Below are positions 1-11,950 of a stretch of 64,000 nt of DNA, in pieces. The stretch covers positions 19,535,611-19,599,610 of the forward strand of contig OZ017801.1 in assembly GCA_963969395.1 (NCBI GenBank). Reading direction: 5' to 3'. This stretch comes from Pseudoscleropodium purum (lineage: Eukaryota > Streptophyta > Bryopsida > Hypnales > Brachytheciaceae). Position 1 is the first letter of the stretch, and each line of letters starts with the position of its first letter. The notes under the pieces were generated by a model. It was given only the letters and a program-made list of their open reading frames with translations, was not told the DNA's origin and searched no databases. A program made the position numbers and the translations under genes.

Positions 1-244
1 AGTTATCGGAGGAGTTTTGCACATGCTACCCGACACTGCCCGAGTTGCCTCCAAAGTTCAAGGCAACATAACTTTTGATCTGGGCACCCGATTGGAAAAA
101 AAATTATAATCCCACTAAGAAGGTGCATGTTCACATCTTGTGTCAAAAATTTAAGAACATCCATTAAAAAATGATTTCATACTCAATTACTCACCTACCC
201 GAGATTGCCTATATACATTCAACGGTCATTTGGTTCTTTAGGGG
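1..244 (-). mobile_element. Right part of a TTAA-family DNA element cut by the window edge
   Basis: The stretch ends in CTTTAGGGG followed by TTAA at 245-248. This is the reverse complement of the CCCCTAAAG terminus shared by the other copies in the window. The interior carries the family's subterminal text (an 'aacataacttttgatctggg' stretch and 'acctacccgagattgcc'), which other copies show in inverted orientation near 30.25-30.45 kb. The far end lies outside the window, so the length is unknown. No coding capacity is visible. The class (piggyBac-like, non-autonomous) is inferred from the TTAA flank and CCC-type terminus. Confidence 0.6.
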
Positions 245-248
245 TTAA

Positions 249-836
249 TGTCGGTGTTGCATTTTGGACACCTAAGATTATAGGTGTACATGCCTCACCT
301 CATATAAGGATTATTTTTAGTAAATAATTATTGTTTACAAGATGTTGCAAATAAAATAAGCATTTTTAAAGTCAAAAATTGCATTTTTCATATTTTCTTT
401 GATTTTAAATGTTTCTAAGCTAAACAAAAAAGATGATGTCTTTAACCTATAATATATATTTTTATTCAATCTTGAATATTTCACAAATTTTTGGAATTGC
501 AATTTTGTAATCTTTTTGAAGATAACATCTTGAAATTATAAAAATACACTACTTAAAAAAAATCCATTTAATCCCTCTAAATTTAAGATGAAGATGTAAA
601 ATAATTGTGCTACAATGTTTATCACTATTATCACCATTTTGTGATTAATTTTTTAATTAATTTGTTTTTTACAAAGACCTTACTTTAAAAAGTCAAATAA
701 ATGTCATTTTGATGTTTCAATAATGAAAATTGAAGATAAATCTAAGATGAAGAATATTACATGAATGATGTATCAAATTATGGAATCGTATAATTTAATT
801 AGAAAACTAATGCCATTTGACCAATTGAGGACATAT
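249..836. other. AT-rich intergenic stretch
   Basis: I see no open frame with protein-like composition, no RNA gene signature and no clear repeat boundary here. It is simple AT-rich spacer between two TTAA elements. Confidence 0.6.
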
Positions 837-840
837 TTAA

Positions 841-1655
841 CCCCTAAAGGACCAAGCTGCAATTTTTGGCTATATAGACATTTTCGGTAGGTGTGTGCGA
901 CTAGAGATTTCCATATTTTTGGTCCAAATTTTAATAGAAAGTGGAGATAAGGAATATCTTTTATATGCACAAAATTTCATGACATTTGGAAATAGGAGTC
1001 ATATGTATAGCCTAATATCTTACTTTTTTTCCATAAATGGGCAATTTGACGAAATAAAAAAAATCACTTTTTTAAAAACAAGAATTTGAAATTGGTTTCT
1101 TAAAGTTATATATACCTAGAAAAGTTTAAATTATTCCATTCTGATCAATGGGTAGAAAGTTATGAGGATTTTTTTGTTTATGAGCAATTATGGATTTTCT
1201 ACTCCAAAATAAATTTTGAAGTCCTTTATCTTAACCAATTTTCAATATTTTTGGAAATAAAATAAAATTGTAGAATATAGATTGTTTATTACAACATTGA
1301 GATTGGAATTTTTCAAATTCATAATTAAATTCTTAATAATTTAGTATTTTGAATCAAACTTTATAGTTGTCTACTTACTCTTTTTTTCCAATATGTTGTA
1401 TAATTCCAAATGATTTGAAATTTTTCAAGCATGTGGCCAAATTTTTTAGGAAAAAGAATTCAAAGCACCATCATTTTAGTGATTTTTCATAGAAAAGTGA
1501 GCTTGTGAAGTGCAACTACCTTGTTTTTTTGCAAAGCCAAAAAAATGATTTCAATGAATTTTAAATGCTAATATCTCACAATCTATATAGTGGAAATTTC
1601 TGAAATTTTTACCACATATTTTTAAGTCAGTATACTACAAGATCTTATAGTTATA
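841..1655 (+). mobile_element. Truncated TTAA-family DNA element (copy 1)
   Basis: The left terminus is intact: TTAA at 837-840 followed by CCCCTAAAGGACCAAGC. The interior follows the family order: a 'gactagagatttccat' block, an 'aaaatcacttttttaaaaac' block, a 'taaaataaattttgaagtcc' block, a 'caacattg...gattgg' block, 'gttgtataattccaaatgat', then 'atatctcacaatc'. The right terminus (expected GTCATGGAACTTTAGGGG-TTAA) is missing. Similarity stops near 1655, where an unrelated 'gtgttcataaagcat' repeat begins. There is no coding capacity, so it is non-autonomous. Confidence 0.7.
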
Positions 1656-3578
1656 ATGCAGTGTGTTCATAAAGCATCACTTTAAGAGCTCATTGGCCTT
1701 TAAGACAAGTTTTAGATGCCCAAAATTATTTATCCTTATTTTCCACTCAAAGAAAACTTGATGTGGACTCTTACACAAGTGGTTTCATATTTTTGGAGCA
1801 TTTATGAATTACTTATAAATTTCCAAAGAATTCTGCAATAGGCCTTGCAAAACCCACACATGTGTAGTCTGAAAAAAAATATGGCTAGACCAAAAACAAG
1901 CAGTGAGGCATTTCTAAAGTAATACACAAGGTTACTAAATTTGATCCTTACTAAACTTAAACGAATCCTACATTCCTTTAACATGTGTAAGAAGGCAATT
2001 GGGCAATCAATTTCCATTTATAAAAATTAAGTCAGTACACCTTGGCTTTGAAATAAACCCTCCCCAGCTCTTATTCCATCTATTAAAGAAATATGAACAA
2101 ATTTCATTAATGCTGTGACATTATGAGCATTCCAACTCACATCCAATGATTATTGCTTTTGGTTTATTTATTAATAGGATTTATTTTTTAAAATTCACGA
2201 TAAATTCATCATAGGATAAATAGAGGCAATAACTAAATTTTATTTATTCATAGGATCTCATTTTTTTTACTTGTATTGCAATGACATATAAATACTAATT
2301 TTCCCTACTTCACTCAAGGTCACCAAAACAATCCCTACATGTTTTAATTTGGATTTATAAGAACTTCAGAGGTTAAAGCTACATACTTTGTTTATTTATC
2401 TTTATTTATTTTTTACTATGACTTTTCTTGAAATTATGAAACAAATGAACCAAAGAGAAAGAACAAAGTAGAGTCCACACCAAATGTCATCAACCTTGGT
2501 AAAGTGAATACCCTCAAACCACTTGACTTTTTATTGTTGTATGTAGTTACTATTCTTATCCTTTTCATTGACTTTCTTGTTGGCAGGTAAAGGTTGCAAC
2601 ATACTAAAGAACATGACATTTGAATACTATATGCAAAAGTTATTTAAGGTCAAAGTTTTTTTAGTAGATATTCTAAAATCATATCTTCCACTTATGTACA
2701 TATTAATTTTGGAGAAGTACACATAGTAATGATGATAGTTTTAGGTAACGTGTCATTTTGGGTCTATCCACCTTAGTTACTCTACACAATGGTAAGATTC
2801 AACTTAAGTCAAGTCAATTTTGTATTTGTTAAAAACATCAAAATGTCATGTGTCATCTTGTGAATGGTACGAGGTGATGTGGACTTCCACATCTTAGAAA
2901 CTGATGTGGAAATTCAATTTCAACACCTGAGTGCCAAATGACTAGTGTCCAAAGATTGACTTTTTGTCTTTTGGGTGTGCTTTTTTTTTGGGGGGGGGGG
3001 AGGGGACACATTTGAAATTTATTTCATAGTCTAAAAGGTCTTGAAATCTGCCGTCCTGAGCTGATACAATTTTTCAGTTTCTTTTTGAAACTGTGCTGTT
3101 ACAATTGGAGTAGAATTATTATTGAATGTGTTTTTGTAAGAGGGAATCAGATTTTTTATTTTATTTTCCGGAGAGGCCATCAAATATCATCCTCTCATTG
3201 GCAAAGAAGATAGGGCCAATCATGATGGATTTATTATGGCAGGGTGGATTTTGAGCACCTTTGGAATTGGGTGAATTGTTTCTTTTTTGGTACTTGGCTG
3301 TCCTTGAAACTTGGTTTTCCATCCCGTCACCAACTCACCATCATCCAATTGTGATATCCTCTTCATTATTTATCCCTAAAGGAGTAAAAGGGCTAAGGCC
3401 TTTTATTGTTGAAAAACGTTCAAAATTGTCATTTCTATTGCAAAGTGCAAAACACTTTTTGAAATTATTTCTTTTGCATATCTAATGGAAGGATCATCTT
3501 CTAGTCAACTAGTATAAATATATGAAGAAGAAATTTGAGAAACATTGACCACATAGATTGGAAGATATTTGCATTTAA
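1656..3578. other. Repeat debris and AT-rich spacer, no gene seen
   Basis: The start (about 1663-1830, 'gttcataaagca') resembles 12,985-13,150 and, inverted, 24,290-24,430. A homopolymer pair, T-run then G-run, lies at about 2981-3004. An open frame at 3261-3485 has no recognisable domain and an AT-rich, unbiased composition, so I do not call it a gene. Confidence 0.5.
2563..2785 (+). repeat. Dispersed repeat R, copy 1 of 3
   Basis: A block beginning 'cttgttggcaggtaaag', continuing with 'atatgcaaaagttat', 'gagaagtacacatagta' and ending near 'ccaccttagttac' recurs in the same order at 12,745-12,955 and 22,884-23,110. The copies are diverged. I see no terminal inverted repeats and cannot assign a class. 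Confidence 0.6.
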
Positions 3579-4525
3579 TCCCTAAAGTCATGAACCCCAT
3601 TTTTTGGCAGCATAGCGATTTTGGGCAGCTCATTACAGATGGATTTTTTATTTATTTTTCTTTGAAATTTTAACATGACATGTGCCCGAGAAGTGTCTAT
3701 AAGGCCCAACAATTTCTATAACTTTTGACTACATGGCTAGAAAGTTATTGTATGAAATGTGATTTTCAGAGCTTAGGGGGCAACCGAGTAGCAAAAAAAT
3801 TCTTCTAAAATCTCTTTTTTCAAAAATGAAAATTTGAAATTGATTCTTTAGATTTATATCTACATGGAAAGCTTTGAATCATTCCCATTTGGATGGATGA
3901 ATCAAAAGTTATGAGGAATTTTAATTTAGGGTAGTTTGTAGATAGTTATACAATCTCTACTCTAAAATAAACTCTGAAGCCCTTTATTTTACTCTATTTT
4001 AAATTTTTTTTTTTTTAAATTTAAAAAAATTAAAGTGTACATTGTTTATTACAATATTGCAACCATTGGGATTGGGAATTTTCAATTCCATAAAAAAAAT
4101 TATTAAGAACTCAGTACTTTGAATCATTTTCTACTTCATTCTACTTACTATTTTTTTCCTACATGTTGCACAATTCGAAATGATCTAAAAATTTTCAAAC
4201 ATGTAGCCAACTTGATTTGAAGAATGAATTTAAAGATTAACCACCATTTTAGACATTTTTTCATGCAAATGTGACCTCGTGAGGTGCAGCTGCCCGGGTT
4301 TTTGCAGGGAAAAAAAAGGATTTTTGTGAATTCAAACGCTAATATCTTGCAATTGACACGGTGAAAGTTTCTAAAATTTTTATCACATCTTCTCAAAATA
4401 GTTTACTACAAGATCCTATGGTTACTTGTGTTTAAACATGTTTTTTTTCAAAAATTGGGTACTTGCACTAGAAATGGCAGTTTTAGAGCGTTTTTGGTGA
4501 AAACGTAGTCAAAAACCTATAGGGA
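3579..4525 (+). mobile_element. TTAA-family DNA element (copy 2), both ends present
   Basis: TTAA at 3575-3578 is followed by TCCCTAAAG, and the right end ACCTATAGGGA is followed by TTAA at 4526-4529. The imperfect inverted termini and TTAA duplication delimit a 947-bp element. The interior contains the family blocks: 'ctacatggaaagctttgaatc', 'actctaaaataaactctgaagc', 'atgttgcacaattcgaaatg', 'gcaaatgtgacctcgtgagg', 'tactacaagatcctatgg'. It has no transposase reading frame. Mobilisation in trans by a piggyBac-type enzyme is inference. Confidence 0.75.
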
Positions 4526-5273
4526 TTAAAGTAAAGAAGACAATTTTTTTTTACCTTGCAAGATTAGATTTTATCTTTGAATCTTCTTAGCTAAATTTTT
4601 TTTCTTGCAATATAGATACTATTTTTGAAAAAAAAAATACAATAGAAAGAAAAACTGAATCGATAATAATTCTAAGATAGAATTGAAAAGCACTAATTCC
4701 AACAATGACATTGTTGTAGCAAACAATCAAACTAAACAATGTTGAACTTCTTTTTCTTGAAAAATTGTGAAAATTGTGTTTATAAACAAAACCAACATAT
4801 TTTTTTTTGCAAGATGCTCAAATTGCCCTCAAAACAAGATTTCCCATAACTTTCACATCTAACTAATTTAAATATAATGAATCAAATCTATGTATAGGCA
4901 AAAATATTTTCTATTGAATTTAAATTTTTGTGACTTTTCCCCAGGATTGAGTATTCTAAGTTTAAAGTGACATATAATTTTGCTTTTTAATATCAATTGT
5001 CTCGTTAATGCGTCTAGGAGTCAACCTCTAAAGGACCATGTAGCAATTTTTGGCAACATCCTTGATACCTAAGTATAGTAGAATAACATTAAAAAGAATG
5101 AAATGTTTTATATTAATTAATGATATAAATACAATGAAGGAGTATCAATTATTTATCATCAGTTTTCAAAAGTAATCTTGCTACCATATCCTTAGTTCAA
5201 TACTTAGGGATTACCTTTGAAAAGATGTTGAGGCCACACAGAGTGTTAATGAATAGCTTTCTTTATTAAACCT
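4526..5273. other. AT-rich spacer with a fragment of a TTAA-element left end
   Basis: At about 5021-5062 a degenerate terminus (TCAA-CCTCTAAAGGACCATG, then 'agcaatttttggcaacat') matches the first 40 bases of the TTAA family, but the rest of an element does not follow. 5145-5195 shares 'tttatcat..ttttcaaaagtaatcttgcta' with 12,945-12,975. Nothing coding was recognised. Confidence 0.45.
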
Positions 5274-5277
5274 TAAC

Positions 5278-6198
5278 CCTTAAAGGACCACGCTACATTT
5301 TTTAGCTATATAGGAATTTTGGGCAGGTGCATGTGACTAGAGATTTCCATATTTTTAACCCAAATTTTAAAAAAGGTGAAGACAAGGAATATCTTTTGTA
5401 TGCATTAAATTTCATAACATTTGGAAATAAGAGTAAATAATTAGAGCATATTATGTTTTGTTTTTCATAAATGGATAGTTTGGGCAAATTAGAAAAAATC
5501 ACTTTATTTAGAAACTAAAATTTGAATTTGATTTTCTAGAATTATATATACATGGAAAGCTTTGAATAATTCCATTTTGATCAATGAATAAAAAGCTATG
5601 AGGATTTTTTTTTTTGCAGGTAGTTATGGATTTTCTATTCTAAAATAAACTTTGAAGTCCATTATCTTACTCAATTTCTAATATTTTTGAAAATAAATAA
5701 AATCATAGGATGAAGATTGATTTTTACAACATTCCAACTATTGAGATGGGCATTTTTCAATTGCAAAATTTAATTCTTAACAATTTAGTATTTTGAATCA
5801 TCCTCTACTATTGCCTACTTACTATTTTTTTTCCTTTAAATGTTGTACAATTCCAAATAATCTGAAATTTTTCAAGCATGTGGCCAACTTATCTAGGGAA
5901 AAGAATCCAAAGAAGCACTACCATTTCAAGCATTTTTTTGTAGAAAAGTGAGCTTGTGAAGTGCAGTTGCTTTGTTTTTTATAGGGTCAAAAAAATAATT
6001 TTGGTGAATTTGAATGCTTATATCTTGCAATCCATGACGTGGAAATTTTTGCTACATGTTCTCGAGTCAACATACTACTAGATCCTTTGGTAACATGTGT
6101 CAAAAAAAAGTTTTTTTTCAAAAATTTGTTACTTGTATTAAAAAATACAATTTTGAAGTATTTTTTTAATTGAAAATACAATCATAGAACTTAAGGAG
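5278..6198 (+). mobile_element. TTAA-family DNA element (copy 3)
   Basis: TTAA at 5274-5277, then CCCTTAAAGGACCACGC. The right end is ATCATAGAACTTAAGGAG followed by TTAA at 6199-6202. The interior keeps the canonical block order ('ggtgcatgtgactagagatttcc' region, 'tattctaaaataaactttgaag', 'tgttgtacaattccaaataat', 'agtgagcttgtgaagtgcag'). The same TTAA at 6199-6202 also bounds the next, oppositely oriented element. It is 921 bp and non-coding. Confidence 0.7.
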
Positions 6199-6202
6199 TT
6201 AA

Positions 6203-7370
6203 GGTTCCTTGTCTATATTTTCATCCAAACCGCTCCAAAATTGCCATTTCTAATACAAGTACAAAATTTTAAGCAAAGAAAACATTTTTGGACACATGTA
6301 ATCATAGGATCTTGTAGTAAGTTGGTTTGAGAAGATGTCGAATTCTTTTTAGAAATCTTCAATATGTAGATTGCAAGATATTAGTGATTGAAGTGAAAAA
6401 GATCCTTTTTTTGGCCCTCTAAAAAATAGGCAATTTCACTTTACAAGGTCAAATTCATTAGAAGGAATTTGAAGGCAATGGAAGCCTACAAGTTCCCAAG
6501 TTGTAGAGAACAAGAGAATTGTGCTACAACATCAATATGATGTGGTCGAGACCTTGTCACATCATATGAATTTTTTTTTTTTTAATTTTCAACTTATTTT
6601 TTCATTTAGAAATTTTGAATATTTTTTTAACAACTAGCCGTTCCTTCACTGCAAGGGGAACACTAAAGTAAAGAAGCCTGAAATAGGCTTCCATTGCCTT
6701 CAAATCCCCTCAAATGTATGTGAAAAAATGTCCAAATGTTGGTGCTTCTTTGGATTCATTCTTTAAGTCAAATTGGCTAATGCTTGAAAAAATTTAGATC
6801 ATTTAGAATAGTACAACATTTAAAAGAAAAAAATAGAAAGTAGAAAAAAGTAGAGATTGATTCAAAATACAAAATTGTTAAAAATTTAATTATGGAATTG
6901 AAAAATGTCAATCCAATGGTTGTAATGTTGTAATAAAATCTACATCCTATGATTTTATTTTTTTCCAAAATTATTGAAAATTGAGTTAAATGAACGACTT
7001 CAAAGTTTATTTTAGAGTAGAGAATCCACAACAGCTTGCAAACTAAAACTCTTCATAACTTTCATCTCATTGATCAAAGTAGAATTATCCATAGCTTTAC
7101 ACATATATATAAATCTAATAAAACAATTCAAAATTTTTGCTTCAGAAAAAGTGATTTTTTTTATACACACATGTTGCCCAATTAGGAAAAAAATTACATA
7201 TCATACAATAACTTTTTAACCATGATGTCAAAATTTATAAAAATTGTTGGGCCTTCAAAAAACAACATGGTCCCCATATTGTGTAAAGGTTCCAAAGAAA
7301 AAAATTCTATTTGTAGTATGTTGCCTCAAATTGTTATGTTGCCAAAACATGTAGCTTGGTCCTTTAGGGG
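6203..7370 (-). mobile_element. TTAA-family DNA element (copy 4), inverted, carrying a MITE
   Basis: Reverse-orientation copy. The right edge is GCTTGGTCCTTTAGGGG followed by TTAA at 7371-7374. The left edge abuts TTAA at 6199-6202. The inverted family blocks ('acacatgtaatcataggatct', 'gcttctttggattcattc', 'aattgaaaaatgtcaatcc', 'acttcaaagtttattttagag') are all present. A different inverted-repeat element (6456-6716) interrupts the block that normally reads 'acttttctatgaaaaaatgtcc'. The length includes that insertion. Confidence 0.75.
6456..6716 (-). mobile_element. MITE with CATTAGAAGG/CATTTGAGGGG termini (copy 1)
   Basis: The left arm starts CATTAGAAGGAATTTGAAGG and the right arm, read on the minus strand, CATTTGAGGGGATTTGAAGG. 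Both arms continue with CAATGGAAGCCTA, giving about 33-bp terminal inverted repeats around an AT-rich core. The core contains, on the minus strand, a 'ttccccttgcagtgaagg' block and a 'gacaaggtctcgaccaca' block that recur in order in the copy at 45,957-46,220. No clear target duplication was found. The superfamily is unassigned. Confidence 0.7.
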
Positions 7371-7377
7371 TTAATAT

Positions 7378-7652
7378 AGAATGAGATAATATCCCTACTG
7401 GTCCACAAATTGAAATATATTTGACTGAGTACCTATTTCCAAGATGATGTTCTTTCATGATTAACCTTTGAGGTACACTTAGGCCAAAAATTGCCCAATG
7501 GATGACCTTCCAAATCACTAAAAAAATGAAGAATTCACCTACTAATTTATAAATTGAATCATTATTAATTGAGTACATATTACCAAGGCAACATCTTTCT
7601 AGGGTTGACTCTATAGCATTGTTGCAGACACTAAGTGTCCAACTAGATGACT
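7378..7652. repeat. Two-copy diverged tandem duplication, period about 145 bp
   Basis: 7390-7510 and 7532-7650 align through 'cctact(g/a)', 'tgagtac.tatt.ccaag', 'agat.atgttctttc/aacatctttct', '..ggttgac/gattaac' and 'ccaa.tggatgac/ccaactagatgac'. 'gagtacctatttccaag' at 7426 and 'gagtacatattaccaag' at 7571 give the period. A minus-strand open frame spans the duplication, but its protein resembles nothing I know. Confidence 0.55.
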
Positions 7653-9349
7653 TCACCTAAGGCTATAAGATGGAAAAACAATTCATCCAATTTTTTCTTT
7701 GAAGTGTCTTGAAGACATTTTCAATGAATTATATATTGTAAATTCCCTTGCTATGGTATTATTGACTATTCTAAAGAAGAAGAAGATGCTTAATCCATAG
7801 ATCACCCTTGTAATGCATTTTAGCTATTTCTTGCTATTTACTCTTGATGTGAATTGTAGCCATAAATGTTATATTTTGAATTTAAATCCAAATAATGAAA
7901 CAAAGTTTATCAAGTGTTGTTTCTACTCCAATTGAATTTTTTTGAAAATTTGTATGTTTCAATACTCTATAGTAATATGGACTTTGCATCTATAACCATA
8001 GTTTGTTGATTTTCTAATTTTAGAATGATATAGGACCTTTGGCTTATACAATGATGTTATACACTATAATATACATCTATGGTGAAAATTTCAGATTTTT
8101 TGAGTACATTTTGTATTTGATACAAATTTTCTTCATTTTTTTTCTTATCCCCAAATGACCCAAAGGAAGGTGTACTTTCAAAAGGGGCCATAACTATGAA
8201 GAACTTGAGCAAATGGTTTGCTCTTTTTTTCTTAAGATGTGATAGAATAAAACCATATGATCTTGAAGTTCACATTGAGAAGAGGAACTCAAAAAAATGA
8301 GATTATTTGACTACACAATTTAGAAGATATTTAAGTTTGAAATTTTATTTGGGTCAATGGAAAAAAAGGTAATGCACTTTGAAGGAACATATCTTAGTGA
8401 GAATATTTTAAAATGATGACCTTTTATGCTCAATGAAAGACAAGAGAATTGAAAATGTTCATCTAAAATTTTACAACATTCCAAATATTTTACAACCCAT
8501 TGTGGAGCTTACAATGCACAACAATCTTTGAAATGATAGTAGCTATGTTTGTAAGAAAAAAAATGGGAAACTTATCTTATCCTTGAGCTCCTTCAATCTA
8601 CCCTTATTGAGGTGGATTTGACCTTATGAAATGAGCAATAGTTGTATTGGTTAGTTGACTTTTCAATCAACCTCCAAAAATGAGTTATGAACTATATTGC
8701 ACCACTCATCTTTAAGAAATTCCACAACATTGAGTTTAACTCAGAATTTAATGAAACTACCATTATTAGATTTATAATGCATTCTATTTTCTAAAAGTAG
8801 ATTTTATTTTAAGAAATTGACTCAAAATTTGAGAACAAATGGCTCGAAAAAGAGGAGCAACTAGAAAATGGTTGCTTAGGTCATTAGGGGATAAACGATT
8901 CACAATAATGTCCAATTTTTCCCCAACAATCTGAAAATTTTATGACTTGTTTAAGGACTTGTAGTAGACATATGATTTCATCTCTAAAAAAAATTAATAT
9001 AATTTTTTTCATTCATATCTAGTTGCAAAATGGAAGCAAATAGAGTTGGTGATGGATAATGAGCAAGGCTTGTTTGAAATCAATGGTCATGGATAGTGTC
9101 CTACAATTCATCCTAAAAAGATGTGGCTCCCCTATGACCAAGGTAGTCACCAAAATGTCCTAATTATTGGACCAATCGCTGCATTATTTGTTTCTACAAT
9201 GAACAATCCAGTCATCCATAAGACGTTTTTCAGCCTCCGTGTTGTTTAAGAGTTAATAGTGAAATCATCCATTGGACCTCTTAGGTATGCAGCGTCCTTA
9301 CTGGGTTAATGACATTCATGACATCAGCACTTTGTTGCACTGCAAGTTA
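7653..9349. other. AT-rich stretch without a recognisable gene
   Basis: There are no long open frames and no RNA genes. 9121-9190 ('gaccaaggtagtcaccaaaatg', then 'ctaattattgg') resembles 14,783-14,835. 'gttgtttaagagttaa' at about 9241-9256 resembles the right end of another short TTAA-type repeat at 26,678-26,693. Confidence 0.5.
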
Positions 9350-9590
9350 ATAAAAATTATCCCCACCCTTGTTATTTTATTTTTATATAAACAAATCCCC
9401 AACCTTTTTAACAATCAATGGAAGCATCTGAATGTGAGCCTGAGCTTCTGTCTTATTACAGCCCCTAAAAACAAAAGGGAAGAGGACCGACAAAATCAAA
9501 ACGCCAAACTTCAGGTACAAAGGACAGACAAACTTGGTAACCCCAAACCACCCCTTTTGGGCATCAAAACTCTTTAGGGATAAATATTCA
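9350..9590 (+). pseudogene. Gene-like fragment, diverged copy of 13,710-13,960
   Basis: From about 9350 the sequence parallels 13,710 onward: 'aaaattatccccaccc', 'ccaacc.tttt.aacaa.caatgga', then an ATG at 9419 followed by 'tctgaatgtgagcctgag', 'cttctgtcttattacagccc' and so on. Read from that ATG it gives MEASECEPELLSYYSP and then a stop, where the other copy reads on as open frame. It looks like two copies of one 5' gene fragment, this one broken. The parent protein is not recognised. Confidence refers to the shared ancestry, not to function. Confidence 0.5.
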
Positions 9591-9967
9591 TTGAGGATGC
9601 TTCAAGAGAATCAAATACCATATGTGTTTTATCAAGGCCAAGCAAAAATAAAACAAGCAAACAAAAGTTGAATTTTTTTGGAAATTATTTCGAGAGAATT
9701 GAAAAATAATAGATAAATTAATGTTGCAAATGTCAGGATGGAAATGGGACTAATGCATGTGAATTCAAAACAAGTAATTTCCCACCTTCTTCACAGCATG
9801 TTCTTAAAACAAAGGCGTCAAATTCTTGAAAAAATAAAATTTGAAATAAATTCAAGTTTTCATTAGTTTTAGAAGTGATCATTGAAACACTTTTCCCAAC
9901 TTTAATTAATTTTTCGGTATAGAATGCCAATCCATGATAGCGAGGTATGGTAGAATCAATACCTTGA

Positions 9968-11421
9968 CCCCTAATGGACCAACATGCGTTTTTTTGGCTA
10001 CATAGCAATTTGGGGTAGATACATGTAACTAGAGATTTCTATATTTTTGGATCAAATTTTAATAGAAGGTAGGGATAAGGAATATCTTTCATATACACTA
10101 AATTTCATGACATTCGGAAATAGGAGTTAAAAGTTCTGGCCTAATATGGGTTTTTTTTGTGAATGGGCAATCTGGGTAGATAAAAAGATCACTTTTTTCA
10201 TAAACAAAAATTTGAAATTAATTTTCTAGTCAGAATTATATATTCCTAGAATTTTTTTAATCATTCAATTTTAATCAATGAGTCAAAAGTTATGAAGATT
10301 CTTTGTTTGTGGGTAGTTGTAGATCTCCTACTCTAAAATAAACTTTGAAATCCTTTATCTTATTCAATTTTTTATATTTTTGAAAAAAATAAAATCAAAA
10401 GATGTAGATTGTATTTCAACAATTGGGATTGGGATTTTTCAACTCCATAACTAAATTCTTAACAATTTAGTATTTTAAATCAATTTCTACTATTGTCTAC
10501 TTATTATTTTTTTCCTATATGTTGTACAATTCCAAATGACTTGAAATTTTTCAAGCGTGTGGGCAACTTGTCTAGGAAAAAGAATTCAAAGAAGCACCAC
10601 CATTTCGGACCTTTTGTCATAGAAAAGTGAGATTGTAAAGTGTAGCAACCTTGTTTTTTGTAGGGCCCAAAAATGATTTCAATGAATTTGAATGCATATA
10701 TCTTGCAATTTACTTGGTGGAAATTTCTGAAATTTTTATCACATGTTCTCAAGTTAGCACACTTTAGCCCCTAAGGGCTTGAGCAACCATTTTTTGGTTG
10801 TTGCCCGACTTTAGGTAGAATTTTTGGACACAAAATTTTTATTTTTCAAAACTTTTTTTTTGGATAAAAGATTGGGTTGCCTTTCAATAATTGTATTCAA
10901 AACTAAGATCGTTATGGTCAATCAAAAATTATAAGAAAAATAGCACAAAGAGTTTAGATTTGCTTAGTGTTGAAAAACTTACTATTTCGGGAAAGTGTTG
11001 GTGATCTCATTACTAGATCTTATGCATTTTTCCACAAATCAATAGAAACCATAATTTTGACTAATAAAAAAAAATCAAATGCTAAAGAGATAAATTATAT
11101 TTTTGGTGAATTTTTGAAGTTATATTTTCAGAATTCATTTGAAGGAAATCTAAACGTATTTTTATAGTTTCAATTGTATGGATACTTTCTACTTTTTATA
11201 CTTCACATTATATTTCTTGATGTAAACTTCAAAAAAATTATAGAACTTATATTTTATAACACATTTGTATTTTGTCCAAACCCCTTGGGCTTTAATTTAG
11301 GGGTTAAAAACCTATGGTTACATGTGTCAAATAAAGTTTTTTTCAAAAATTTGTTCTTGTACTACAAATGACAATTTTCAAGCATTTTTGGTGAAAATAT
11401 AGTCATGGAACTTCAATATCT
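9968..11421 (+). mobile_element. TTAA-family DNA element (copy 5), split by a nested element
   Basis: The left end is TTGA (a mutated TTAA) at 9964-9967, then CCCCTAATGGACC. The normal block order runs to 'ctcaagttagcacact' at 10,763. It is interrupted by a second TTAA element (10,768-11,303) and resumes at 11,308 with 'aaacctatggttacatgtgtc', ending 'gtcatggaacttcaatatc' near 11,421. The right terminus is degenerate. Resumption of the family order after the insert shows which element is older. Confidence 0.7.
10768..11303 (+). mobile_element. Nested TTAA element of a second subfamily (F)
   Basis: TTAG (mutated TTAA) at 10,764-10,767, then CCCCTAAGGGCTTGAGCAACC. The right end is CCTTGGGCTTTAATTTAGGGG followed by TTAA at 11,304-11,307. 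It is 536 bp. The interior ('tggataaaagattgggttgc', 'attgtattcaaaactaagatcg', 'agcacaaagagtttag') differs from the host element but recurs in inverted form at 11,426-11,950. It has no coding capacity. Confidence 0.7.
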
Positions 11422-11425
11422 TTAA

Positions 11426-11950
11426 CCCCCAGAATCCCAAGGGATTTGGACAAAATATGAATGTGTTATAAAATATAAGTTCTATACCTTTTTGAAGTTT
11501 GCATCAAGAAAGATAATGTGAATTATAAAAAGAAGAAAGTACTTCTATGGTTAAAATTATAAAATTATTTTTAGATTTTTTTCAAGTGAATTTTGAAGAT
11601 ATAACTTAAAAAATTTACTAAAAATATAATTTCTCTCTCAAGAATTTTTTTGATTGGTCAAAATTGTGGTTTCTATTGATTTGTAAAAACATGCATAAGA
11701 TCTAATAATGAGAATACCAACACTTTTCTGAAATATTAAATTTTCAATACTAGGCAAAACTAAATTCTTTGTGCTATTTCTCTTATAATTTTTGTTTGAT
11801 TGTAGCAATTTTAGTTCTGAATGTAAATACTAAAAAACGATCCAATCTTTTCTTAAAAAGAAAAATTCGAAAAAAAAATTTCCACACAAAAATGTTGTTT
11901 GAAGTCAGGGAGCAACCAAAAAATGTTTACTTGAGTGCTTAAGGATTGGA
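11426..11950 (-). mobile_element. Second F-subfamily TTAA element, inverted
   Basis: TTAA at 11,422-11,425, then CCCCCAGAATCCCAAGGG. The other end is GTGCTTAAGGATTGGA followed by TTAA at 11,951-11,954. The interior is the reverse complement, diverged, of 10,768-11,303 (for example 'tttggacaaaatatgaatgtg', 'gaagtttgcatcaagaaag', 'caaaactaaattctttgtgc'). It is 525 bp. Together with the nested copy it forms a widely spaced inverted pair. Confidence 0.7.

Noticed and set aside
7255..7656. 133-codon minus-strand frame
   Set aside because: It spans the end of a TTAA element and a tandem duplication; the product has no family resemblance.
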